Numbered from the stretch's first letter, positions 20,398-29,639 are shown. The stretch: 36,517 bases of DNA from Bimuria novae-zelandiae CBS 107.79 (GCA_010015655.1 ML976700.1:530033-566549); one strand, 5' to 3'. Numbers and translations are program-made. Notes: generated from the sequence alone by a model not told the origin.

Positions 20398-20651
20398 TAT
20401 CCTCAGCAATCAGGGCAAGATCTGTCATTACATAAGCAGCGGTTACCTCGTAACCGCTGCTTACGTAATAACACATACTAAGCTGGGTGCCAGGCGGAAT
20501 AAAACTTTTAGCGGTTTCTTAGGCGTAAATATAGAGGATGGGGGAGCACTGACTAGTTATAACTTTAGAGTGAGTAGGCGCGTATCCATACGCGCTAGTA
20601 ACGTGATTGTGGCATTACACTAAAAAACACCCTTAACCGTCCCAACTATCC
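20398..20651 (+). repeat. Repeat copy A (~254 bp) with hairpins
   Basis: Starts TATCCTCAGCAATCAG and ends CCGTCCCAACTATCC. It matches copy B (26353-27037) along its whole length once the element inside B is ignored. It contains a 20-base stem with one mismatch and a 3-base loop (20427-20446 with 20450-20469) and a smaller stem, GCGCGTAT/ATACGCGC (20578-20595). No coding capacity; the element class is not clear. Confidence 0.85.
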
Positions 20652-20770
20652 CTTCTCCCCCTCCAGACAACTATTAACCCGTTCTAATATTTCATCTTTA
20701 GTATCAGCAAGCACATTTCTCCAGGTCCAGTCTGGGTGCGCCTTATTTAACATATGTCCTTCACGCTCGT
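20646..20770 (-). pseudogene. Short C-terminal gene fragment abutting repeat A
   Basis: The minus strand reads NKAHPDWTWRNVLADTKDEI followed by LERVNSCLEGEKG and a stop supplied at the repeat border. It looks like the helical end of a protein but has no upstream partner here. Family not recognised; it may be chance. Confidence 0.25.
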
Positions 20771-21042
20771 TGCGGAGTCGCGGCGTGGAAGTGGCTCGAT
20801 CACGTCAGGCATGTCACTCCTCAGGGGCCCGGGCGTCCATGCCCAGGCAGCACGGGTGTGAGATGGATCGAGTCATGACAGAATCCAGCGCCACTACCAG
20901 CTTAGGTCTCGTATCAATCATTGATGATCACATAATCATTGAAGTCACGCCATTTTTGAGAAGACGAGCTACTGTAAAAGATGCGCAATACATTCGGAAA
21001 GTCCTAAATGGAATCCAAAAGGCTATCCAGCCTGCGAGATCC

Positions 21043-21705
21043 TCATTGAATTCCCTTCTCCGTTCCTTCAACAGTGATGGAACCATCGAGAAGTTGCGAC
21101 ACGTCAACAGCAACACAATGGTAATACGTACCCATGGTCAGTATCAGTTCATAGCCCCGGTCCCTTTTCGTGAACGTTTTCAAGATACCCACTCCTAACT
21201 CTTCACACACCTTTCCAGCGGCGGCATCAGTAACGCGTTTGACAGAGACTTCCGAAGACAAGAGCGAGGTAAGCTTGAGTTGATACCATCGGTCTGTTCG
21301 TGGGCGTTTGTTGGCCGGCAGCAGTGTGGACGCAATGCTACTGAACGCGAAAACAATCTCTTGCATCGCAGCATTAAGCGGTGGCGCTGGATCGATGGTA
21401 TGGTAGCACATGCCGCTAACAAAAATAGCCACTTCCACAACATCTACCTCTTGACCGACACTGCTTTTGAACGTTGGCAGCATATTTTGAATGGCAGTAC
21501 CGAGTCGAACCATACCTCTTCCGTTGTCTTTGATCTCCCATTCTTTGTTGATCTTGTTCAAGAACAAGGAATTCTCAAAGTTGGTATCAGGCGGTGCAGA
21601 GGGGAGGATCTCAAGCTTTGCTCGAACTATCTGGGGGTAGACCTCCGGCAGAGGCGGGGGATATTCCGGCGGTAGCATAGGCGGAGGATATTCCGGCGGT
21701 GGCAT
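21043..21705 (-). CDS. Unknown protein with PPEYPP repeats
   Basis: A 220-residue frame from an ATG at 21705. The N-terminus has two PPEYPPP repeats, which can be ligands for WW domains (PPxY type with spacing differences). The rest is a compact mixed fold: FENSLFLNKINKEWEI, then MVRLGTAIQNMLPTF, VDVVEVAIFVSGMCY, and a C-terminal LTSLLSSEVSVKRVTDAA. No catalytic motif or membrane segment. The C-terminus is uncertain because the plus strand also has an open frame across 20860-21198 and the minus frame could splice on toward 20928. A promoter-like CT-poor stretch and a possible leader intron lie upstream (to about 21780). Family not recognised. Confidence 0.55.
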   Translation of the reverse strand: MPPPEYPPPMLPPEYPPPLPEVYPQIVRAKLEILPSAPPDTNFENSLFLNKINKEWEIKDNGRGMVRLGTAIQNMLPTFKSSVGQEVDVVEVAIFVSGMCYHTIDPAPPLNAAMQEIVFAFSSIASTLLPANKRPRTDRWYQLKLTSLLSSEVSVKRVTDAAAGKVCEELGVGILKTFTKRDRGYELILTMGTYYHCVAVDVSQLLDGSITVEGTEKGIQ

Positions 21706-22742
21706 AGGCTGCCACAGAGCTTTCCTAAATGCCCGGTTAGCATTCCCATGTTAAAGATCGAAGTAAATAAAGGGAGGGCTCACAGATTATTTTGCTTGCG
21801 GGGGAACAAGGTTGAGAAGATGCCCATGATGACTCTAAGGATTTGGACGGTGAAGGAATATGGATGGTTTACAGTGAAAGGAGGAGCCTACTTAAGCGGT
21901 TGAAAATACGCCCCGTCGCTCGCAGCCTATTTCTCTCGGGCCTTGTGATTACAAGCACGGGACGAGACAAGGTATCCTAGCTTATGCATGTACGTCTGCG
22001 TGTTCTTAAAATGTCTCTGGTGGGCACCAGTCGCGTGCTGCCCTTTGACTATGTGACAAGGTGCATATGCGGGATTGCGAGAGGCGTCTCGCCATGAGCC
22101 CCGTGAGCAAGGTATGGTTCGCTACGGTCCATTGGAAGACTCGACATCTTGACCCCCGCGACGACTTGTATTGGGTGGTGTCCATGGGCGGATCTGGACC
22201 CCTGGCGCGCTGACATGTGGGCTTGTCTATACACGCAATGGGAGATCATCGTCTCTTCCTCTGCATGCATGTGCAGCCTGTAGCATCGTGGCATAAGCTG
22301 TGGCGCTCGTCCAATAACGCGTATATGCACGTATATCCACTGGCGACGCTTCGTATGTGTGGTTCGGCACAGGGACGTCCAATTGTTTGACGAGCTGCAC
22401 AACGCAACCCCTCTTAAAGTCTGACAAGTCCGAATCGGAAGCAGAAAGGCTTTCCAATACACACTGCATATGCATGTACACAGTCCCACCTATGGAGAAG
22501 TGCGAAGAGATAACAGTACACACAATCCTAGTCAGAGCGCCTGGTCGAGAACAGCTGTCGGCTGTACCCACCTCGCCGTGACGGACCGATGGATCGATTG
22601 CAGTGTTGCCAATATCATATTAACCGGCGAAAGAAGTACCTGTTCCGCACCGTAGGATTTCCGATGGCATATAAGGAGGTGAGGAGTGAATATCTTAGGT
22701 CCAAATAATCACAACTTCGCATCACATCTGTTTGATATCACC
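21706..22742. other. Intergenic, weak minus-strand frame only
   Basis: A minus-strand frame (22227-22571) looks slightly protein-like but has no motif or splice support. I see no repeat or RNA gene. Confidence 0.35.
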
Positions 22743-23030
22743 ATGTGTAACCTAAGAGTCAAAATGGACAACTATCCACAATGCGGGCATATATACGAGG
22801 TTCCAGGCTCGGCATTCAACGAAGACTGCCCTCTGGCAGGGACAGAGGGTCACAAACGTAACCGACTCGCATGGCAATCCTCAAACAAGCCTGGCCGGTG
22901 CCCAAACTGCGTGTATGATTAGAAGAGTCCACTTAGTACAGCAACTAACTATGTGTAGGAAGGCACAGGCGGCAGCGGCAGCCAAGTGAACACCAGCAAA
23001 CCTTGCAATCATGGACATATCGGGGTCTGA
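22743..23030 (+). CDS. Small Cys/His-rich protein, two exons
   Basis: Exons 22743-22910 and 22959-23030 give 79 residues. The 48-base intron has donor GTGTAT, branch ACTAAC and acceptor TAG, in phase 0. If it is not spliced, the frame stops at 22922 after 59 residues. Cys/His positions, MCN...YPQCGHIYE...DC...GRCPNC, and a C-terminal KPCNHGH suggest one or two zinc sites; ascomycetes carry many such short CGH/CPxC proteins with no assigned role. There is no signal peptide, so an intracellular metal-binding protein is more likely than an effector. A longer upstream frame begins with GTG and is not used. It is convergent with the next gene: 37 bases separate the stops. Confidence 0.6.
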
Positions 23031-23067
23031 AGGACGATTGGAGGTCTCGTTGGGCTTTGGCCCGGAA

Positions 23068-23668
23068 TTATGATTCACCACGCTCATTACAAATGTATCG
23101 TGTCACTACATAAAACGATGGGATTTCTATATAAAACACCTGCTCTTCGCGTGTAGCGTGATGTATCGCTTGGTCACCGTACATGGCTTTCGTATCCCCT
23201 GAGCGTCGAGGGTCTCGAAATTTGCCCGATCGTTCAGTGTTTCGACATGTCGCGATGTAATAACTTGTTTTGTTGTCCGCATTCGTTACACCGCCAAGCA
23301 GTTCGTTAATGCCGTCAGCCGTACAGCTACTAAGGTCATTAACGGTGTGGTAGGGGTCCGTTGGCAGTTCGTTGGTGCCGTCAGCCGCACGTGCATGGCT
23401 CCTGAGCTGAACGGGCACCATAAAAGGCAGCTGATTCCGCATATTGTGGAGATATTTAGTGACTGTGTGCTCTTACTAACTTGTCACCAGCATTTTCCAT
23501 TGATCCTCTGAGTTGGCGTTGTACTGTTGAGTTTGGAGTGGGCTCATGGTTTTTAGGGAAATGATCCTTAGAAGGTGGAATGCAAAAGCCTCCAGGACAG
23601 TCTAAATATATAGGTGTGTGCGCGGCCACATAGTATGTGCGGGTTATCAGCAAAACAAAGCCCCACAT
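23068..23668 (-). CDS. Possibly secreted unknown protein, two exons
   Basis: Exons 23477-23668 and 23068-23430 give 184 residues. The 46-base intron has donor GTAAGA, branch CACTAAA and acceptor CAG, in phase 0. The N-terminus (MWGFVLLITRTYYVAAHTP) could be a short signal peptide with a cleavage site after VAA, though an Arg sits in the hydrophobic core. Next come CPGGFCIPP and two imprecise copies of an ADGTNELPTDP/ADGINELLGG segment, separated by 26 residues; these come from a DNA repeat (GTTCGTT...GCCGTCAGCCG). Four Cys are present in the mature part. The tail is basic and strand-like. It could be an effector-type secreted protein, but the family is unknown and the secretion call is tentative. 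Confidence 0.5.
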
Positions 23669-23975
23669 AGCGACGTTAAAGCGTGAGTCAACCTACGTTC
23701 TGCGCATAACGGCAAGCTACCTAGGTATGGTAAGCACTAGGAAGCGATACTCCGCGCGACGTGCCAAATCCTGGAGTTCTAATGTAAGTTGCATGGATGG
23801 CACAAAGTTTTCGTGGAGATGCTTACATACATGCATAAGTTTGTCGCGATTTGTCTTAGGTCATAGGGTCAGTGCGCATAGTTAAACTCCCAGTGCCACC
23901 TGCAACCCCGCTTTTCCAACCCCTTCGCCATAGCCATCGTCCGCTGCCTACTGATATCGCGTCCGTCCTGCTGCT

Positions 23976-24842
23976 ATGGAGGTGCTGAGCTACGAAGGAA
24001 GTACAGGCGTTATTTATCGGCTCGGAAAAGGCTTGGTGGCCAAAATGCCTTGGCCTACGGCCAACGAACATCATGCAGAAGAACTTGAGAAGGCTTTCAA
24101 CATCGAACAGCGGATCCTGGAGCACCTGTCATTGATCGGTGCCCCGCCTGGAATTATCGCGTATGTTGCTGCAGACCAGAACGTGGTAACTTCAATAACA
24201 CGAACCAGATACCACGGACCTTGCATGATAAATGGTAGAAAAGAGGGTCTGCTGCTAAGCGAAGCGAATTGTGGAGACCTCCAGGCATACATCGATAGAG
24301 AGAATGTCGACGAAACCCTACGGAGGAAATGGAGCTTGCAAATCGCCCATGCTGTCGCCTATATCCACGAGAATGGCATTGTCCATATGAACCTGTCTAC
24401 CTCAAATGTGCTTCTGCATCGGACTGGCCAGAGCATGGACGCAATTCTCGCCGACTTTGGTGGTTCACGATGCGCTGGGCTGGGATTATATGGTGACCTA
24501 CTCCCCGATAGTCCATTTCTGGATCCACGCTTGGTGCAGCTCCATGATCCCAGTTCGAATGGAAGCTTAGTTAGTTTGCCAAAGGTCGACGTGTTCAGCC
24601 TAGGCGTCGTCATATACACTATCATGACTGGTCATTACCCTTTCCGCGAAGGCCCGGCGCCCGGGAGTCTGGAGGAGAATCATGCATACAACAGCCATGT
24701 CCAAAGTCGGTACCGGAGAGGTGAGTTTCCAGACCTTTCGGAGGTTTACTTCGGAGATGTTATTGCAGGCTGCTGCTGTGAGCGTCGTTTTAACACAGCA
24801 AAGGAAGTCGTAGCAGCTATGGAGGCGATTAAGTACAAATGA
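23976..24842 (+). CDS. Protein kinase-like protein with HMN in the catalytic loop
   Basis: An intronless frame of 288 residues with a full kinase fold. Visible: VAK (Lys23), a hinge around EGLLLSEANCGDL (residues 90-102), catalytic loop HMNLSTSNVLL (His137, Asn139 where Asp is usual, Asn144), DFG intact (Asp160), VDVFSLGVVIYTIMTGHYPF (helix F region) and a C-terminal lobe ending KYK. The catalytic Asp to Asn change predicts loss or strong reduction of phosphotransfer, so a pseudokinase is likely. I believe related fungal proteins also carry an H-S-N type loop, so this may be a family trait. No glycine-rich loop of usual form (EGSTGVIYRLG). No transmembrane region. Substrate unknown. Confidence 0.85.
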   Translation: MEVLSYEGSTGVIYRLGKGLVAKMPWPTANEHHAEELEKAFNIEQRILEHLSLIGAPPGIIAYVAADQNVVTSITRTRYHGPCMINGRKEGLLLSEANCGDLQAYIDRENVDETLRRKWSLQIAHAVAYIHENGIVHMNLSTSNVLLHRTGQSMDAILADFGGSRCAGLGLYGDLLPDSPFLDPRLVQLHDPSSNGSLVSLPKVDVFSLGVVIYTIMTGHYPFREGPAPGSLEENHAYNSHVQSRYRRGEFPDLSEVYFGDVIAGCCCERRFNTAKEVVAAMEAIKYK

Positions 24843-25360
24843 GGGTTGAAAGCAATAACGGAGGTCGTCGCTTAGGTTATTGCGTAGGCTCCGCTGATGA
24901 CACCAGACCTGCATTGTTAGCGGAACGTACAGCATGGTCCACTCGTATCATCTCATGAATTCTCTCTTATTGTTTCTGAACGTTTAGGTCTACATGGCGT
25001 GAAACCAAGGCTCGTGATGATTAGTCGGATTATCTAGTAAGGGAGGGGCTTCTCTAGTCTCATTGGCTGCCCCTCTACCCACCCACATTCGTTGGGGAGA
25101 TGGGTGAAAATGACAAGTTTAATCGAAAGCAAATTCCTAAGAATCCATCCCCATAAAGTCGCGCATACATACAGATGGTGGGGTCATCTCGCGTATGTGC
25201 GATCTGTGTGATTCTGTAAGCGATTGAATCCCAAGGCGGATCAAGGTAGAAATACCTTCTACTCTTCTGTAAGAGCCCACACTGTCGTCCACTCCGCCAC
25301 CTGAATTGTTGCCGTCGTACATGACAGGAAGCGTATATCAACGTCGACCGCTTCCGGTAC
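24843..25360. other. Intergenic; weak small frame on the minus strand
   Basis: A minus-strand frame (25137-25322, 61 residues starting MYDGNNSGGGVDD) reads somewhat like protein, and another frame overlaps it. Neither has a motif or splice support. Confidence 0.3.
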
Positions 25361-25364
25361 ACTT

Positions 25365-26246
25365 TCCTCAGCTTGCTGGGACACTGACGCAGTACCTGTA
25401 GCTACTTTTATTACAGGCTCATACCAAACGATTAGTTCGACACTCGTCAATGCTGAAAGGCTTCTTCAATTGCTCCATACCGAACCCTCTATAACCGACG
25501 CTGATTCATCCAAAGAGCTCGTTGGGGGGGTTAGGTTCCAGAATGTTGAATTCACTTACAACCCACGCAAGCCTCTTATAACGGATCTAAATCTTATCGC
25601 AGAACCTGGCAAAACAGTCGCTATTGTCGGTACGACTAGCAGGGAAATCTACACTCTTGAAGCTTCTCTTCCGGTTGTACGATCCATGCGAGGGATCTAT
25701 TGTAATAGACGGCCAAGATGTGCGCCATGTCGGGCTCTCTAGCCTCCGAGTAGGACGCGAGCGATGGCAAGGCGCTGAACCTCTCCGCTAGAGAGCTGAA
25801 CTCCTCCCTCTCCCACCTTACTCTCATAACTGTCTGAAAATTCCGTAATTTTGTCATGCATAGCAGCCACTTTGCATACGTCTACAACTTGTTCGTCTGT
25901 AGCGTTAAGGCAAGCATAACGGATGTTCTCCGGAATAGTACCATTAAAAAGCGTAGGGTTCTAAGTCAAAAACTCCAAAATTGTGGCGCTAGATGAAGCC
26001 ACCTCTGCAGTTGATACATTAACCGAAGCGGAGATCCAGAAAGCCCTCCAGCGCCTAGGCTCTGGTCGAACAATGTTTGTAATTGCACATCGCCTGTCTA
26101 TTATTGTCAGAGCGCACAAGATCTTGGTAGTACGCGAGGGTAAGATCATTGAGAGTGGTACACATGATGAACTGCTGGCAAAAGGAGAGGAATATAGTAA
26201 ACTTTGGACACAACAGACTTTGACTAAAGAAGCAGGCATAGCCTAA
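25365..26246 (+). pseudogene. ABC transporter (half-transporter type) relic with internal inversion
   Basis: The end of an ABC transporter with a nucleotide-binding domain. Plus strand: TLVNAERLLQLL (about 25440), [25 protein letters not shown], and the Walker A region with a one-base shift (TSGKST readable in another frame at about 25640). The next block, about 25750-25960, carries the signature region on the minus strand: NPTLFNGTIPENIRYACLN, then [20 protein letters not shown]. The plus strand then resumes with KTPKIVALDEATSAVD (Walker B), IAHRLSII (H-loop) and the tail to 26246. The order resembles ATM1/HMT1-type half transporters of the ABCB group. Loss of the transmembrane domain, a frameshift, an inversion of about 210 bases and a small loss at the junction make it nonfunctional. 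Confidence 0.85.
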
Positions 26247-26352
26247 GCGTTGAGAAAGCATCTTGCTGTTAATCATTAGTGGCTTTAGGATATTAGCTCT
26301 TTGCTCTTTCTAAACCTATACAAACGTGTTTCTCCCTGATCTCTACATATCC

Positions 26353-27037
26353 TATCCTTAGCAATCAGAGCGAGATCTATTATTACATAAGCAGCGGTTA
26401 ACGTGTTCGGCAAGCGAGTGGATCAGGCAAGTAAGCGGATCACTCTATTTTACTAGTAAAACCGTGATTTTTACACCCCTGTTAAGGCTCTTAATACTTA
26501 ATAATAAATTCTAAATTTTTAATGTGGTTATATTATATGTGTAAGAATAACTATACTAAATTTCTATAGTTCTAATATATGTAGTTATTAAAATATGGCG
26601 TATAGGGACCAAAATACCCCTATAATGTAGTAATTCTTAAATAACGTCCAGTTTTTTTAGGCTAGAACTTAATAATTTTAAATATATAAATTATTTATAT
26701 CGGTGCAGCCAGCTACATAACTTTATAAATTTTACTATTATGTATTAAGAGCCTTAACAGGGGTGTAAAAATCACGGTTTTACTAGTAAAATAGAGTGAT
26801 CCGCTTACTTGCCTGATCCACTCGCTTGCCGAACATGTTACGAGGTAACCGCTGCTTATGTAATCATTGCTGGGTGCCAGGCGGAATAGAACTTATAGCG
26901 ATTTCTCAGACGCTAAGAATAGAGGATGGAGCACTGACTGGTTATAACTTTAAAGTGAGTAGGCGCGTATCCATACGTGCTGGTAACGTGATCGTGGTAT
27001 TACACTAAAAAAACACCCTTAACCGTCCCAACTATCC
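26353..27037 (+). repeat. Repeat copy B, split by a TIR element
   Basis: The parts 26353-26400 and 26839-27037 match copy A (20398-20651) in the same orientation. The interior is the TA-flanked element at 26401-26838. The insertion fell in the arm of the palindrome that copy A shows intact. Copy B ends 38 bases from the stop codon of the JmjC gene. Confidence 0.9.
26401..26838. mobile_element. 438-bp MITE with 97-bp terminal inverted repeats, TA target duplication
   Basis: TIRs 26401-26497 and 26742-26838 differ at one base out of 97 (ACGTGTTC versus ACATGTTC at the tip). Flanking TA at 26399-26400 and 26839-26840 is the target duplication. Within each arm CAAGCGAGTGGATCA is followed by CAAGTAAGCGGATCA, an imprecise direct repeat likely bound by the transposase. 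The middle is very AT-rich and noncoding. The tip and TA duplication place it in the Tc1/mariner-pogo group, mobilised by an enzyme encoded elsewhere. The near-identity of the arms implies recent movement. Confidence 0.92.
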
Positions 27038-27074
27038 AAAACTGCCGTAATCCATCTATCTGGATAGGTATTCC

Positions 27075-29585
27075 CTAAGACACGGTCTTCGCACAATACT
27101 CCAAAAGTCTCTTATCGTCGAATAAGGCGTTGCAAAGCGTGTCCTGGTCTACCTGTTCAAAGTAATAATGCTGAGTAGGTTCTGTATTAAAAAGAACATT
27201 AGTGTAGACGTCATCCACCGCCGCAGCCATCTGTTGTATAAACTCTCCTCTTTCCTGGTATAGTATATTTAGAAACGCAAGGAAGTCCTGCTCCTTAACC
27301 CTTTCAATTCTACTAGACATTAGCAGATAAAGAGTTATGCCGCACAATACATACTGTGAATCGGTTAGGGCTGTATCGCTACCCGTGGATAATAGGGCAA
27401 GGACACCGATTGAGAATTTCTGTGCTAGGAAAGCCCAGTTGCGTCCATGGCGAAGCCGGTTCTTGAGTTTTGTTTGTAGCTTTATTGGAGGATCCCTATC
27501 GTTATATGCTTCGTAGTAAAGGTCCTGTAGCGCTAAGGTTTCTACTTTTGGAATCTTTTCCATACCGCTGTTACGCGTGCGTGTGCGCTGTGCGGCCTTG
27601 CGCTCGTGTTCTTGAACTAGGGATTTCCGGCGCTCGACGAGGCACAGGAGGTAGTAGCGGCGAATAATAGAGTGACTGCTTAAGACATCTTCCACCTCAT
27701 CTAAAGCCTTCATTGCCTCGCCGATTGTATCTCCTTTGGGAAAAAGATAGCCACTGTTGCTGGTTCGGCGCAGACAGCATACCTGTCGTAGCTGACTAAT
27801 AGCTTCAGGGCTCGCTACAGCGAAGAACAGGCAGGTGAGGAGTTCGATTGTAGAGTTATCGCTAAGCTTCGTTGCGAATATATTGTAGATATGTGCATCG
27901 GTGAAGCGTCCGTGGGCCAAGCCTTTTTGGTTCGAGAGGACCGGCGACGGTTTCATACCCTTAGCTTTCTTGGTTTTGGAGGCAGGTGTTATGGCTTGTG
28001 TCCGAGTCCGTTTCATATTGCTTCTCGCCTCGACATGACTCAAACTAAAATCAGAAGCGGTGATTACATGGGGACCACACGCTGTAGGGCCGCTTCCCCT
28101 TTCACACCAGACGTAGCCTACAGGCATGTCCGGCGTATCGCTGAACTCGATGTTCACAGATTCGGCAACGTTAGGGCCCATGTTTAGGACTTGATGGTAT
28201 GTGTTCTGTCTTGTAACAATCATTTCGCCAGGTAGGCAGCAGTCCAGATGGTAAGCGATGCCCCATTCCTCTAGGAGGGCTGGGGAGATAATAGCGTTGT
28301 AGTGGCGGATCTCCTGCGAACACGGAACGCGCCCTGGGCCGTACAGCCCCTTCATGCGACGTTCGAGATTGGTCTTCTCGCACTCAGGAATAAAAAGCCA
28401 GAGCTTTGGGGCTCCAGCAAGAAGGAGATTAACAGAGCCAAGGTTGCCATCCTCGACATGCAGGGTAGCGGGGGTCCGATCGCACTGGCTAATGTACCAA
28501 AAGGGCGTGTTGACCCCAGGAATATTGCCATTATTTCGTCGCCGAAGCCTCAGCCCTGCATCCACTAGCGGCACATATTCCGGCGACATAGGGATAGGGC
28601 CCACAAAATACGGAAGGGCTTCACTTGGTGGGTTGTTAAAGACGGCCTGGAAAAAGGAGCGGATTTCTTCTAGGGATAGCTGGCTGTGTTCTTGGCTTAA
28701 GGTGTCTACTGATGGAAAGGTAAAGTCAGCCTCTGTTGTTAATGCTGTTACTTTAAAGCCATCTTTCGAGTATATGCTGCCTCTTATGTACCCCGAAGCA
28801 GGTGTCTGCGCTTGCGAGAAGTTTGGGGAGTCAAAGTCGATAACCCTGATCTTGTCATAGCAGTGGCTAGGTGTTGCTGCGGCCAGCGTCTCGAGTTGCG
28901 CAACTAGGGCGGCTCCCATCTGCTCTGCCCCAAAATCGACAACATGAACCCCTTTGCCATATCTATCCGATGCGCCTTCTGCTCCAGCATGTTGTGTACC
29001 CTCTGGCTCAGCGTCAACCCCACTCCCGTGCTGCTCTTCATTGTGACTTCCGCTCTGTCCCCCCTCGGAAGTGTTGTTCTGTTGGCGATCTGCCTCCTCT
29101 TCGCCGTTGATAAAATCTCTTAACAAGCTAGCGATAAGCTCCGAATTAGTCGAAGATAAGACCGAGGGCGTAGGTGACTGTTCTCGTGAGGACGGTGCTG
29201 GGTTCAGCAGCAGCGGTATGGTAGGCGCGTAGGCGGCAGGCAGGTCAGTGGCGTTCACGCGAGGTTGCTCTGGCGCATTCATGGAAGCGTGTGTGGAGGA
29301 AGCAGTCGCCTGCTGCAGCGTATCGGCTGCGCTGCCATCGGGTGAAAGCTGCCCGAGCAAGGTCTTTGCGTTGCTAATAATGCTTGATAGGACGTTTCGA
29401 CAGTTCCGAAGGGCATTGTCAATTTCTGACGGACGAGAGGCGGCCGAGACTGAGCGGCTGTGGAGGGAAGGTGGCGTTGCGCGTTGGCTGGAAGGGCTTT
29501 TAATGCCATGTTTAACTGCTCGAAGACTTTCAAGCAAGCTCTCTGTCTTGGAAATTAACTCGTCAAACTCGTCAACAAGCGCCAT
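27075..29585 (-). CDS. JmjC-domain protein (putative Fe(II)/2-oxoglutarate dioxygenase)
   Basis: One intronless frame of 836 residues from an ATG at 29585. Residues 1-30 could form a coiled coil; 30-200 are Ser/Pro/Gln-rich and acidic, probably disordered. The JmjC domain lies at about 240-485. Its metal triad is visible as HVED (His376, Glu378) and NTYHQVLN (His464), and the 2-oxoglutarate lysine as GAPKLWLF (Lys394). The motifs resemble the KDM4/KDM5-type JmjC core, so protein (histone) demethylase or hydroxylase activity is plausible, but no PHD, Tudor or JmjN partner is seen. A basic stretch (KTKKAKGMK, about 537-545) may be a nuclear signal. The C-terminal 250 residues form a helical region with RHGRNWAFLAQKFSIGVLALL, unassigned. 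The lack of introns and the position next to a repeat hint at a mobile or retro-derived origin. Confidence 0.88.
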   Translation of the reverse strand: MALVDEFDELISKTESLLESLRAVKHGIKSPSSQRATPPSLHSRSVSAASRPSEIDNALRNCRNVLSSIISNAKTLLGQLSPDGSAADTLQQATASSTHASMNAPEQPRVNATDLPAAYAPTIPLLLNPAPSSREQSPTPSVLSSTNSELIASLLRDFINGEEEADRQQNNTSEGGQSGSHNEEQHGSGVDAEPEGTQHAGAEGASDRYGKGVHVVDFGAEQMGAALVAQLETLAAATPSHCYDKIRVIDFDSPNFSQAQTPASGYIRGSIYSKDGFKVTALTTEADFTFPSVDTLSQEHSQLSLEEIRSFFQAVFNNPPSEALPYFVGPIPMSPEYVPLVDAGLRLRRRNNGNIPGVNTPFWYISQCDRTPATLHVEDGNLGSVNLLLAGAPKLWLFIPECEKTNLERRMKGLYGPGRVPCSQEIRHYNAIISPALLEEWGIAYHLDCCLPGEMIVTRQNTYHQVLNMGPNVAESVNIEFSDTPDMPVGYVWCERGSGPTACGPHVITASDFSLSHVEARSNMKRTRTQAITPASKTKKAKGMKPSPVLSNQKGLAHGRFTDAHIYNIFATKLSDNSTIELLTCLFFAVASPEAISQLRQVCCLRRTSNSGYLFPKGDTIGEAMKALDEVEDVLSSHSIIRRYYLLCLVERRKSLVQEHERKAAQRTRTRNSGMEKIPKVETLALQDLYYEAYNDRDPPIKLQTKLKNRLRHGRNWAFLAQKFSIGVLALLSTGSDTALTDSQYVLCGITLYLLMSSRIERVKEQDFLAFLNILYQERGEFIQQMAAAVDDVYTNVLFNTEPTQHYYFEQVDQDTLCNALFDDKRLLEYCAKTVS

Positions 29586-29639
29586 AGCTCTAGAGCTGCA
29601 GGCGGGGAACGCGTGAGTTTCGTGGCGGGGATGAGCTAA

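Noticed and set aside
20398..20651. tRNA-derived SINE
   Set aside because: A weak A-box-like TAGTTGGGACGG exists on the minus strand but no B box or tail was found.
22227..22571. Minus-strand gene of about 114 residues
   Set aside because: No motif, no splice signals and overlapping frames of equal quality.
20398..27037. LTR retrotransposon bounded by copies A and B
   Set aside because: The repeats do not start TG or end CA, there is no reverse transcriptase or integrase between them, and the genes inside are ordinary.
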